Shown one piece after another: positions 40,564-48,342 of a DNA stretch of 61,226 nt. Made by a program: the position numbers and the translations under genes. How positions within the stretch are numbered: position 1 is the first letter of the stretch; each line of letters begins with the position of its first letter. Origin of the DNA: Acidimicrobiia bacterium (GTDB taxonomy: Bacteria > Actinomycetota > Acidimicrobiia > Spongiisociales > Spongiisociaceae); NCBI GenBank assembly GCA_009841105.1, contig VXMM01000025.1, forward strand, positions 1-61,226. Direction: 5' to 3'. The notes under the pieces are model-generated. The model saw only the letters and a program-made list of their open reading frames with translations. It did not search any database and was not told the DNA's origin.

Positions 40564-42708
40564 GTGCGCCGTAAGTTCACCGCCGCCGAGATACTGGTGT
40601 TCCTGGGGGTGCTGGTGGCGTTAGGAACGCTGGCGAGCTGGTTCGCCGGGCAGTTTCCCGGCCACGCCGAGAGCCCCGTGTCTCGCAAGGTATTCGTCAA
40701 CATCCCGACCGCCTTGGAAGCCATGTTCTACGTGGCGGTGGCCGGCTTTCTGTTCCTGACCTTCTACCTGTTCTCGCTCCGGGCCAAGAACTGGCAGCGA
40801 GGCGCGCCCGACCGACGCACCGGTCTATGGAGGGAGCGGCTGGAGGCGATGGGCGCCGGACTCCGGATGCAGACCCTTATGCGCGACCGGGGCGCCGGCC
40901 TGATGCATTCCATGGTCTATTACGGGTTCCTGGTGCTGTTCCTGGGTACCGTGACGCTGGAGATCGATCACCTGCTGCCGGCCGGTTACAAGTTCCTCCA
41001 GGACGACATATACCGTGGCTATTCGTTCATCCTGGACGCGGCAGCGCTGGTGTTCCTCGGCGGGTTGGCCTGGGCGTTCGTGCGAAGGTACGGGCAGGCC
41101 CCTTGGCGCCTCCGATCCAAGACCCGACCCGAGGATTTCTGGATCCTGGTCACCCTGGCCCTGATCGGCGTCAGCGGACTGGCAACCGAAGCGGCCCGGA
41201 TCGCGGTCGAGAACCGGCCGGCATACGAGGTGTGGTCCTTCGTGGGTTACCCGCTGTCATTCCTGGTACCGCAGGGGCCGGCAGCGGGGATCCATCAGGT
41301 CATCTGGGTCATCCACGTCGCCTCCTTCCTGGCGTTCCTAGTGGTGCTCCCCACCACCAAGCTCCGGCACATGGTCACCTCGCCGGTCAACATGTTCCTC
41401 GGTCCTAAAGAACGGCCGGCCGGCGCGATGCGGGAGATGCCCAACCTGATGGAGGTCGAGGACATCGAGACCGTGGGCGCGTCGCTCGTGGGGGAGTTCA
41501 CCTGGAAACAGCTGCTCGACACCGACGCATGCACTGTATGCGGACGGTGCACATCGGTGTGCCCTGCCACCGCCACGGGCAAACCGCTCGATCCCCGCGA
41601 GATCGTGCTCAAGCTCGGTGAGGTGGCGGCCCGCACGGCCGATCCGGGAGTGACGCCTCCGGTGGGGGTGGATGGGGCCATCACCGTGTCCGCGGACAAC
41701 GTGTTCGAGCGGATCACCCCAGAGGAGCTCTGGGCCTGCACATCGTGCAAGGCATGCGACGAGATCTGTCCGGTCGACATCGAGATCCTCGACAAGATCC
41801 TGGACATGCGGCGCTACCTGGCGCTGATGGAAGCGGACTTCCCAGCCGAGCTCGGGAAGGCCTACCTGTCGATGGAGAACTCCTCCAACCCGTACGGTAT
41901 GGCCCAGGCGGACCGGGCAGCGTGGACCGCCGAGTTGGACTTCGAGGTGCCGATCCTCGGCCAGGATGTGCAGACGGCCGAGTATCTCTACTGGGTGGGT
42001 TGCGCCGGTTCGTTCGATGACCGTAACCGCAAGGTGACGGTGGCGACCGCCCGCCTTCTCCATGAGGCCGGGGTCAGCTTCGCCATACTGGGCCCGGCCG
42101 AGTTGTGCACCGGTGATCCGGCCCGGCGGTCGGGCAACGAGTTCGTCTTCCAGATGCTGGCCATCCAGAACATCGAGACGCTCTCGGACCGGGGGGTGCG
42201 GAAGGTGATCACCCAGTGCCCGCATTGCTTCAACACCCTGAAGAACGAGTACCCGCAGTTCGGTGGCGAGTACGAGGTCATCCATCACAGCCAAGTCCTG
42301 TCAGACCTGGTGGCACAGGGCCTGCTCAAGGCAAGGAACGGGCAATCCAAGACGGTCACCTACCACGATTCCTGCTACCTGGGGCGCCACAACGGCGTGT
42401 ACATGGCGCCCCGGGGAGTCGTGGCCTCCATCGGCGGGATCAACGTGGTGGAAATGGGCCGCTCCGGAACCCGTTCGTTCTGTTGCGGGGCCGGCGGTTC
42501 GCAGATGTGGATGGAGGAGCGGGTCGGCAAGAAGGTCAATATCGACCGGGCCGAGGAAGCGGTGGCCACCGGCGCGGACGAGGTCGCGGTGGCATGTCCC
42601 TTCTGCTTTGTGATGCTCGATGACGGAGTGCGCGAGCTCGGCCAGGAGGAGTCGGTGGCCGTCCGGGACATCTCGATGATCCTGGCCGACTCTGTCTTTG
42701 ATGAGTAG
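40564..42708 (+). CDS. membrane-anchored iron-sulfur oxidoreductase (EtfD/HdrD-like)
   Basis: 714 residues in three parts. About six membrane helices (residues 8-270) resemble the nitrate reductase gamma/HdrE heme-b subunit, with candidate heme histidines in GLMHSMVYYG and VIHVASFLAFL. Two [4Fe-4S] motifs follow: Cys323, 326, 329, 333 and Cys392, 395, 398, 402. Two CCG domains end the protein, with WVGCAGSFDDR/TQCPHCFN and FCCGAGGSQMW/ACPFCF. The plan is that of Rv0338c-type EtfD, which passes electrons from electron-transfer flavoprotein to menaquinone during fatty acid oxidation. GTG 40564 has GGAGGAG upstream. No etfAB genes are near, so partners are elsewhere. Confidence 0.85.
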   Translation: MRRKFTAAEILVFLGVLVALGTLASWFAGQFPGHAESPVSRKVFVNIPTALEAMFYVAVAGFLFLTFYLFSLRAKNWQRGAPDRRTGLWRERLEAMGAGLRMQTLMRDRGAGLMHSMVYYGFLVLFLGTVTLEIDHLLPAGYKFLQDDIYRGYSFILDAAALVFLGGLAWAFVRRYGQAPWRLRSKTRPEDFWILVTLALIGVSGLATEAARIAVENRPAYEVWSFVGYPLSFLVPQGPAAGIHQVIWVIHVASFLAFLVVLPTTKLRHMVTSPVNMFLGPKERPAGAMREMPNLMEVEDIETVGASLVGEFTWKQLLDTDACTVCGRCTSVCPATATGKPLDPREIVLKLGEVAARTADPGVTPPVGVDGAITVSADNVFERITPEELWACTSCKACDEICPVDIEILDKILDMRRYLALMEADFPAELGKAYLSMENSSNPYGMAQADRAAWTAELDFEVPILGQDVQTAEYLYWVGCAGSFDDRNRKVTVATARLLHEAGVSFAILGPAELCTGDPARRSGNEFVFQMLAIQNIETLSDRGVRKVITQCPHCFNTLKNEYPQFGGEYEVIHHSQVLSDLVAQGLLKARNGQSKTVTYHDSCYLGRHNGVYMAPRGVVASIGGINVVEMGRSGTRSFCCGAGGSQMWMEERVGKKVNIDRAEEAVATGADEVAVACPFCFVMLDDGVRELGQEESVAVRDISMILADSVFDE

Positions 42709-42711
42709 TTT

Positions 42712-43347
42712 CTAGACGTGTGGTGGGAGTGACTGCCAGAGGTCGTCGAACTGCTCGGCCAAGAGGGCGGCCTCGGGCGCCACGTATCCGGAGTCCCCGC
42801 CGCGCTTGACGATGATTCCGATCTGCCTCAGCCAACCCAGGACGACATGTCCCTGGTAAGCGGGGGGTGTCGAGCCGTCTGGGCACAGGGCCGTGAAAAT
42901 GTGACGGGTCGGGACAGGGTTGTCGGGCCCTCCGTTGGCGGCCAGGTAGCCCACGATGGCTTCCACCTGCTGCCTGGACGCCCGCACGGTGTAGCGGTTC
43001 CCGCTCTTCTTCGAAGTCACGGTTTTCACGAGCACGTCGCGGTCCCTGGAATACCAGGCTGGGTGCCCGGTGGTTCTTGCCAGATACGCCAATTGCCGAG
43101 GGTCCTCGAGTTGAGCCTGCGAGAGGGCGTGATGGTGGGCGGATGCCTTGGACAAGCGCACGCTCTCCGCGCGCGTGGCGGCCTCGTTGACCGCTCTGGC
43201 GAAGGAGGCCAGGTGGACCGCGTCGTCGTACCGCCCGTCGGACAGGGCGGTCTTGGCCTTCGCCCGCAGCATTTCTTCACAATCGCGGAGCGTGGCCTCG
43301 GCCCAGGTCATGCTGTCGGTTGGTGTCGGAGCGTTTCGGCTTGCCAT
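42712..43347 (-). CDS. hypothetical protein with probable winged-helix end
   Basis: 211 residues from ATG 43347. Its first 90 residues are helical and charged (LRDCEEMLRAKAKTALSDGR, then YDDAVHLASFARAVNEAATR), like tetratricopeptide or HEPN-type helices. The last 90 residues read VRASRQQVEAIVGYLAANGG, then HVVLGWLRQIGIIVKRGGD and GYVAPEAALL, which resembles a winged helix with a wing GGDSGY. I do not recognise the family; RNA or DNA binding is a guess. It is convergent with the FeS oxidoreductase, ending four bases after it. The upstream 267 bases hold only the pheA2 -10 box. Confidence 0.55.
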   Translation of the reverse strand: MASRNAPTPTDSMTWAEATLRDCEEMLRAKAKTALSDGRYDDAVHLASFARAVNEAATRAESVRLSKASAHHHALSQAQLEDPRQLAYLARTTGHPAWYSRDRDVLVKTVTSKKSGNRYTVRASRQQVEAIVGYLAANGGPDNPVPTRHIFTALCPDGSTPPAYQGHVVLGWLRQIGIIVKRGGDSGYVAPEAALLAEQFDDLWQSLPPHV

Positions 43348-43601
43348 ACTCGTCCGAGACTCTTGAACGTGTCCCAGGAAAGTCCCATTTAACTGCGTGA
43401 TAGGGCGGTTCACGAGGAAGTGCGGCTCGGCCAGCCTGTATCTGTGAAGGATCGTCCTCCGACCTGCTGCCCGGCGCAACGGGGCCGTTGCCTTGTCCCG
43501 CTGTAACTACCACGGCCAGAACGCGAAGCTAGCACCAAGCGGGCAATATTCACGGGATTTACACACCACTCTTCGGGGTTCGGATGGAAACTCCTACCGA
43601 G

Positions 43602-43607
43602 TACGCT
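43602..43607 (+). promoter_or_regulatory. -10 box for a leaderless second pheA
   Basis: TACGCT is seven bases before ATG 43615, fitting a transcript that starts at the ATG. The preceding 43348-43601 shows no gene. Confidence 0.4.
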
Positions 43608-43614
43608 CCGGTCC

Positions 43615-44430
43615 ATGAAGGTCGGTTATCAAGGCGAAGGCCTCTCGTACTCGGACCAGGTGGCGATCCGGCTCTATCCGGAGTCGGAACGAGTCGGCTT
43701 CGGTAGCTTCGCTCGGGCGTTCCAGGCGCTCGGGCATGGTGATGTGGATCGGCTGGTGCTACCGATCGAGAACTCCACCGTCGGCGCAATATTGCCGGTT
43801 CTCGACCGTCTGGCCCGTCACCAGGTGGCGATCATCGGTGAGCACCTGATCGAGGTACGCCATGCGCTGATCGGCGTTCCGGGATCGACCGTCGACGGTA
43901 TCGAGGAGGTCTGGTCCCACCCCCAGGCCCTCGCGCAGGCGGATGACCGGATCGAGCAGGCAGGTTGGAACCCGACTCCTTTCCACGACACGGCGGGCGC
44001 GGTGCGGGCTGTCGTCGGGAGAGGGGATCCTTCCGTAGCTGCTCTGGCCCCGAGACACGCTGCCCGGCGTCATGGCGGGAAAGTGCTACTGGAGGACTTC
44101 CTGGATCGAGATCACAACACCACCCGGTTCGTGATCCTGGCCTCAGACGGATGGGAGGTGACCAAGGATGCCAACAAGACCTCGATGGTGTTCGAGACGG
44201 CTCACTCACCCGGTGCGCTGGCCCTTGCCTTGACCGAACTCGGCCTGCGAGGCGCCAACCTGACGCATCTGCAGTCGCGGCCCGCGGACGAGGCCTGGAG
44301 GTACCGGTTCTACGCCGACATGATCCACAACCCGGGTCCTGAAGGAGTCAAAGAGGTACTCGAACCCCGTCCGGCCACTCTGGCCGCCTTGCGTGTACTG
44401 GGTACATACCCGGCGGCCGAGCTTCCCTGA
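43615..44430 (+). CDS. prephenate dehydratase with ACT domain (copy 2)
   Basis: 271 residues, the compact length of actinobacterial PheA. It begins MKVGYQGEGLSYSDQVAI, where the usual GxxGSYS is changed to GEGLSYS. Catalytic motifs are VLPIENSTVGAI, NTTRFVILASD (Thr-Arg-Phe for prephenate) and the ACT part SPGALALALTELGLRGANLT, then HLQSRP. It lacks the C-terminal tail of copy 1. Both copies keep the signature, so two enzymes with differing feedback control are likely; it starts the unit with ribokinase 11 bases downstream. Confidence 0.87.
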   Translation: MKVGYQGEGLSYSDQVAIRLYPESERVGFGSFARAFQALGHGDVDRLVLPIENSTVGAILPVLDRLARHQVAIIGEHLIEVRHALIGVPGSTVDGIEEVWSHPQALAQADDRIEQAGWNPTPFHDTAGAVRAVVGRGDPSVAALAPRHAARRHGGKVLLEDFLDRDHNTTRFVILASDGWEVTKDANKTSMVFETAHSPGALALALTELGLRGANLTHLQSRPADEAWRYRFYADMIHNPGPEGVKEVLEPRPATLAALRVLGTYPAAELP

Positions 44431-44441
44431 TCGCCAATTCG

Positions 44442-45389
44442 ATGGCAGCGGATCCCGCCCAGCCCACCGTGGTGGTCGTCGGGTCCACCATGATCGACCT
44501 AGTTGCCTATACCTCGCGGATTCCCCGGTCGGGCGAGACTCTGGTGGGCGACTCCTTCCTGATGGGGTTCGGGGGAAAGGGAGCCAACCAGGCGGTGATG
44601 GCGCGACTGTTCGGCGCCAATGTCGTGATGGTCAACTGCCTCGGCGAAGATGCATACGGGGACATGACCATCGAGAATTTCGCATCCTACGGGATCGATA
44701 CCACCACCCTCTGCCGGGTTCCGGGGGCCAGCGGAGTGGCGACGATATGGGTCGAGCCCGACGGAAGTAACCGGATCATCATCATGCCGGGCGCCAACCA
44801 TCGGCTGACCGGCGAGTACGCGGCCCGCTCGGTTCGCCACTCCGGGAATCCCTCCGTGGTGGTCGGCCAGCTCGAGATACCTCAGGAGACGACGGCGGCA
44901 GCCTTCGCCGCCGGCAGGGAGATCGAGGCCGTAACCGTCCTCAACCCTGCCCCGGCCGCCGAGTTGTCCGGCGAGTTGCTGGAGCTGAGCGACTGGTTGA
45001 TACCCAACGAGGTCGAATTCGAGATGCTGACCGGGACTTCCGCCTACTCCGATGAGGCCCTCATGGCCTTTGCCCGAGAGACAGGAACGCGGCTGGCGGT
45101 GACGATGGGCGAACAGGGGGTGGCCCTCGTGTCACCGCAAGCCGATGCCATCACGAGGGTTCCGGCGCCGCAGGTTGACGCGGTCGATACGACGGGGGCC
45201 GGCGACGCGTTCGTAGGCGCCTTCGTGGTGGGGATGGCGCTCGGTCTGGGGGAGCGGCAGGCCGCACAGCTCGGGAACGTCTGCGCGTCCGACAGCGTTA
45301 CCCGGCCCGGTACCCAGTCATCCTTCCCCAGCCCGTCGGAGTGCCAGGCCTTCCTGGCGGATGTCCGGCGCCGGAGCCGGCAGGGCTAG
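44442..45389 (+). CDS. rbsK: ribokinase (PfkB family)
   Basis: 315 residues. The first PfkB signature is FGGKGANQAVMARLFGANV near residue 44, and the second, DTTGAGDAFVGAFVVGM near residue 249, holds the catalytic Asp. Substrate loops GSTMIDLVAY and PGANHRLT are typical of ribokinase rather than fructokinase. It phosphorylates ribose to ribose-5-phosphate. It begins eleven bases after pheA2. The last codons, with CTAG shared, overlap the stop of the minus-strand small gene, so transcription converges. Confidence 0.9.
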   Translation: MAADPAQPTVVVVGSTMIDLVAYTSRIPRSGETLVGDSFLMGFGGKGANQAVMARLFGANVVMVNCLGEDAYGDMTIENFASYGIDTTTLCRVPGASGVATIWVEPDGSNRIIIMPGANHRLTGEYAARSVRHSGNPSVVVGQLEIPQETTAAAFAAGREIEAVTVLNPAPAAELSGELLELSDWLIPNEVEFEMLTGTSAYSDEALMAFARETGTRLAVTMGEQGVALVSPQADAITRVPAPQVDAVDTTGAGDAFVGAFVVGMALGLGERQAAQLGNVCASDSVTRPGTQSSFPSPSECQAFLADVRRRSRQG

Positions 45390-45634
45390 CCGGCCTTCTC
45401 GTCGAGGCCGACGCTCTCGATGTAGAAGAGCGCAACATCGATCGGCCCATCGCGAGTCTGTATCTCGGCGAAGTCGACCCCTACTTCGGTCAGTATCCCG
45501 CTGAAGGACCTGCCGCCCGTGGTGCGGAGGCGGACCGGATAGCGGAGTTGCTCGGCCTCGATCAGGGAGTCCCTGAGGGTTCGCCGCAGTGCTGGGGTAC
45601 GGGTCGGGGGGTTGTGGTGATTTGTAGCAGCCAT
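45386..45634 (-). CDS. 82-residue protein with Sm-like fold features
   Basis: The core RYPVRLRTTGGRSFSGILTE, VGVDFAEIQTRDGP and IDVALFYIESVG has the strand pattern (V-x-L-x-T-x-x-G-x-x-x-x-G, then hydrophobic strand, then basic turn and V-x-L) seen in small Sm/Hfq-like or DUF6984-type beta barrels. The N-terminus is basic and disordered. RNA or DNA binding is possible; function unknown. Its stop shares the CTAG tetranucleotide with the ribokinase stop on the other strand, giving a complete tail-to-tail overlap. Confidence 0.5.
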   Translation of the reverse strand: MAATNHHNPPTRTPALRRTLRDSLIEAEQLRYPVRLRTTGGRSFSGILTEVGVDFAEIQTRDGPIDVALFYIESVGLDEKAG

Positions 45635-45720
45635 GACGCAAGCGTGACCGGAATCCGGCTGGGTTTCAATACCCGTGTTTCGCCGGCAGGATCCGGCGAG
45701 CCCATGATCGGGGACCCCGA

Positions 45721-45726
45721 TATCCT
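45721..45726 (+). promoter_or_regulatory. -10 box for a leaderless clpS
   Basis: TATCCT ends six bases before ATG 45733. The spacing is the same as at proC and the AAA gene at 51806. Confidence 0.5.
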
Positions 45727-45732
45727 GAGATC

Positions 45733-46059
45733 ATGGATCCGATCAGGACGAGGCCCACTGCGGCACCGGCCGCCACCATCGCGCCCGAGCGGACCGATCT
45801 CCCGGAGGTGCGCGACCGGGCTGACCATGATCGGGGTTGGAATGTCGTGGTATGGAACGATCCCGTGAACCTCATGTCCTACGTTGTGCTGGTGTTCCGC
45901 CGGATCTTCGGGTACTCGGAGGAGAAGGCGACGCGGCTGATGCTCGAGGTGCATAACGAGGGCCGCTCGATAGTCAGCACGTCGCCGCGCGAGAAAGCGG
46001 AGATCGATTGCTACACCTTGCATCGCTACGCCTTGTGGGCGACCATCGAACGGGCGTGA
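45733..46059 (+). CDS. clpS: ATP-dependent Clp protease adaptor ClpS
   Basis: 108 residues. The conserved core WNVVVWNDPVNLMSYVVLVF contains the N-D-P-V-N loop that binds the free N-terminal residue of N-degron substrates, and the end VHNEGRSIVSTSPREKAEID has the H-x-x-G-x-x-x-V element for ClpC/ClpA docking. The first about 30 residues are variable. It hands substrates to the Clp protease. Its stop overlaps the DUF2017 start (TGATG). This two-gene order is standard in actinobacteria. Leaderless start. Confidence 0.95.
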   Translation: MDPIRTRPTAAPAATIAPERTDLPEVRDRADHDRGWNVVVWNDPVNLMSYVVLVFRRIFGYSEEKATRLMLEVHNEGRSIVSTSPREKAEIDCYTLHRYALWATIERA

Positions 46060-46535
46060 TGGCGCGGTTCAAGACATGGCCTGATCGCATCGAGATGCGT
46101 CCTGTGGGACACGACCTGGTGGCCCTCTCCCTCATGCAGGAGGTGCTCGCGTCGGTAGGTGAGGATCCCGATGATCCGGCTGTCGGGCGGCTGTCGGTGG
46201 CGGCATACCCGGATGATGGCGACGCCCAGTCCGAGTACGAACGGCTGATGAGTCCTGAGTTGGATCGACAGCGCCAGGGGGATCGCGACGCGGTGGCTTC
46301 CGTCCTCAAGGCGGCCGAGAGCGGGACGGTGGACCTCACTCCTCCTGAGGCGGAAGCGTTGTTGATGGTGGTCAACGAGGCTCGCCTGGCTCTCGGCGCC
46401 CGGTTGGGGATCGTGGAGGATGGCTGGGAGTCCGATGGGAGGACGGCGTCCGATCCGGTTGCGCTGCTCCTCCGGTACCTGACCGGCTACCAGGACGATC
46501 TCATCCGAGCGTTGGCGGAGCAGTCCGAACCCTAG
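46059..46535 (+). CDS. DUF2017-family protein, clpS partner
   Basis: 158 residues, helical, with DAQSEYERLMSPELDRQRQG and EALLMVVNEARLALGARLGI, both recognised in DUF2017 proteins (Rv1332-like). The start overlaps the clpS stop by one base in TGATG, so both are made in fixed ratio. Function unknown; the strict neighbour link suggests a role with ClpS/Clp proteolysis. The gene ends just before an unusual AT-rich stretch (46540-46632). Confidence 0.8.
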   Translation: MARFKTWPDRIEMRPVGHDLVALSLMQEVLASVGEDPDDPAVGRLSVAAYPDDGDAQSEYERLMSPELDRQRQGDRDAVASVLKAAESGTVDLTPPEAEALLMVVNEARLALGARLGIVEDGWESDGRTASDPVALLLRYLTGYQDDLIRALAEQSEP

Positions 46536-46544
46536 CTGTTATTT

Positions 46545-46598
46545 GCTAGTCTGTGGGTGGTTGTTGATGTCAACACTAATTGATAAACACAAACTAGC
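46545..46598. promoter_or_regulatory. nested inverted repeats in an AT-rich CTAG-rich stretch
   Basis: Outer arms GCTAGTCTGTG (46545-46555) and CACAAACTAGC (46588-46598) pair with one mismatch; inside is TGTTGATGTCAACA (46562-46575), a perfect 6-bp inverted repeat around TG. CTAG occurs repeatedly up to 46632. It lies before the LLM oxidoreductase gene and looks like an operator or recombination site; function inferred only. Confidence 0.45.
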
Positions 46599-46668
46599 TA
46601 CTCGCAACTACCAACTAGAACTAGTCATCTAGGATCGTTCGTTATCCACGATCGCCTCGGAGGTACCG

Positions 46669-47535
46669 GTGACCACGGCCATTCGTTACGGAATCTGCAC
46701 CGATCAGTCGCAGCCCTATCGCACCCTCGTGGACCGGTGGCGGTACTACGAGGAACTCGGGTTCGACAGCATCTGGGACTGTGACCACTTCAACCGACCG
46801 AGCAATCCCTCCGATCCCTACTTCGAGGGATGGACTCTCCTGGCCGCCCTCGCCGCGGAGACCGACCGGATCAGGGTCGGGGTCCTCGTGGCCAGCAACA
46901 CCTTCCGGCACCCGGCGCTCGTGGCGCAGCAGGCGATCACCATCGACCACATCTCGGGCGGGCGTCTGGAACTTGGCCTCGGTGCGGGGTGGTTCGAGCC
47001 GGAACACGAGCAGTTCGGCATACCGTTGTACGACCCGCCGCTCCGGGTGGCCAGGTTCAAAGAGGCGGTCGAGGTCATCGACTCCCTCGCCCGCGGCCGC
47101 GCCACCACCTACGAAGGTCGCTACTACCAGCTCCGGGACGCGCAGTTGCGTCCGGCCCCTGTCCAGTCCCCCCGGCCCCCTTTGACCCTGGGCGCCCACC
47201 GTCCCCGCATGCTCAGGATTTGCGCAGCGTACGCGGACCGGTGGAACTCGACCGGGACCGTAGAGGAGATGGCGGAGCGGAACCGGATCCTGGATGAGGC
47301 ATGCCTGGAGATCGGCCGGGATCCCGGGGAGATCATTCGTTCTCTCTACGGCTGGGCTTCGGCGATGGAGGCCGGCGGGTTACCGAATCCTTGGTCGAGC
47401 CTCGATGCGTTTGCCGAAGTGGTCGGAATGTTCTCGGAGGTGGGTGTCAACGAGTTCATCCTCGACCAACCCCGTCCCGAGCAATACGGGGTCGCGGAAA
47501 GCGTCGCGTCGGAGATCATCCAAGCCGGCAACTGA
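46669..47535 (+). CDS. LLM-class, probably F420-dependent, oxidoreductase
   Basis: 288 residues in the luciferase-like monooxygenase fold: YGICTDQSQPYRTLVDRWRY at the start, GFDSIWDCDHFNRPSNPSD, RIRVGVLVASNTFRHPALVA, then ISGGRLELGLGAGWFEPEHE, and TLGAHRPRMLRICAAYADRW. The G-x-G-x-G-W-x-x-x-E pattern marks F420-dependent members. Such enzymes act in reduction of quinones, nitro compounds or tetrahydromethanopterin-like substrates. GTG 46669 follows CGGAGG. It stands alone after the AT-rich element; the 309 bases after it up to coxS hold no gene I can support. Confidence 0.85.
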   Translation: MTTAIRYGICTDQSQPYRTLVDRWRYYEELGFDSIWDCDHFNRPSNPSDPYFEGWTLLAALAAETDRIRVGVLVASNTFRHPALVAQQAITIDHISGGRLELGLGAGWFEPEHEQFGIPLYDPPLRVARFKEAVEVIDSLARGRATTYEGRYYQLRDAQLRPAPVQSPRPPLTLGAHRPRMLRICAAYADRWNSTGTVEEMAERNRILDEACLEIGRDPGEIIRSLYGWASAMEAGGLPNPWSSLDAFAEVVGMFSEVGVNEFILDQPRPEQYGVAESVASEIIQAGN

Positions 47536-47844
47536 GGCTGAGAGCGGACTGTCAGCCCCGGTGAGCGTTGCGGGCCGGAACACCGTGAGGCCGGCTTGTT
47601 CCTGCCTGAGTTTCACCCGGCCACCGCAGGTAAGCGGCGGCGAGTTCGGCTATCGTCCGAGTAACGGTCGGGCAATTCGATGCCACGGTTGCCCGACTCA
47701 AGACTGACGGTTCTCTACACCGGAAGCAGGAGGTCCGAGCACCTAGCCCGGGCCGGTGGAAAGGAAACCGGCGCTTGTTCCCGAAAAGGGCGTCCGGCTT
47801 TGGATAGTTTCGGGGCTGCGACCCGCGTCGAAAGGAGACCCTGT
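47536..47844. other. intergenic region before coxS
   Basis: No gene is supported. Promoter candidates for the cox operon (around TTGCCC 47689) lack a well-spaced -10 box, so the start site is not assigned. Confidence 0.4.
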
Positions 47845-48342
47845 ATGCAGGTATCCATGTCGGTCAACGGGCGGCAGGTCTCGGGGGATGTCGAGCCCCG
47901 TACCCTGCTCGTCCACTTCTTACGAGAGGATCGGGGGTTGACGGGCACCCATGTGGGCTGCGAGTCGTCCTACTGCGGCGCCTGTACCGTCAAGATGGAC
48001 GGTAAGGCGGTCCTCTCCTGCACCATGCTGGCTGTACAGGCCGAGGGCGCAGACATCACCACAGTCGAGGGCCTTGCCGAGAACGGCGAGCTGCATCCGG
48101 TCCAGGAGGGCTTCTGGGAGCGTCACGGTCTCCAGTGTGGCTTCTGCACCCCGGGCATGATCATTTCGGCGGTGACCCTCCTCGAGGAGAATGACAACCC
48201 TTCGGAAGAGGAGATCCGGCGCGGTATCGAGGGCAACCTCTGCCGCTGTACCGGGTACCACAACATCGTGCGGGCGATCGAATACGCTGGCGCCAAGATG
48301 CGCGGCGAGGAGCCCGCCCCGGCGGAATGGGAGAACGCATGA
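47845..48342 (+). CDS. coxS: CO dehydrogenase-type iron-sulfur subunit
   Basis: 165 residues. An N-terminal plant-type [2Fe-2S] domain has Cys39, Cys44, Cys47 and Cys59 ([12 protein letters not shown] and VLSCTM). The C-terminal helical [2Fe-2S] domain has Cys98, Cys101, Cys133 and Cys135 ([10 protein letters not shown] and [10 protein letters not shown]). It carries electrons from the molybdenum site to FAD in the CoxSLM enzyme. ATG 47845 follows AAAGGAG. Its stop overlaps coxL (ATGA). The gene starts the order S-L-M, one of the standard orders for form II enzymes. Confidence 0.95.
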   Translation: MQVSMSVNGRQVSGDVEPRTLLVHFLREDRGLTGTHVGCESSYCGACTVKMDGKAVLSCTMLAVQAEGADITTVEGLAENGELHPVQEGFWERHGLQCGFCTPGMIISAVTLLEENDNPSEEEIRRGIEGNLCRCTGYHNIVRAIEYAGAKMRGEEPAPAEWENA

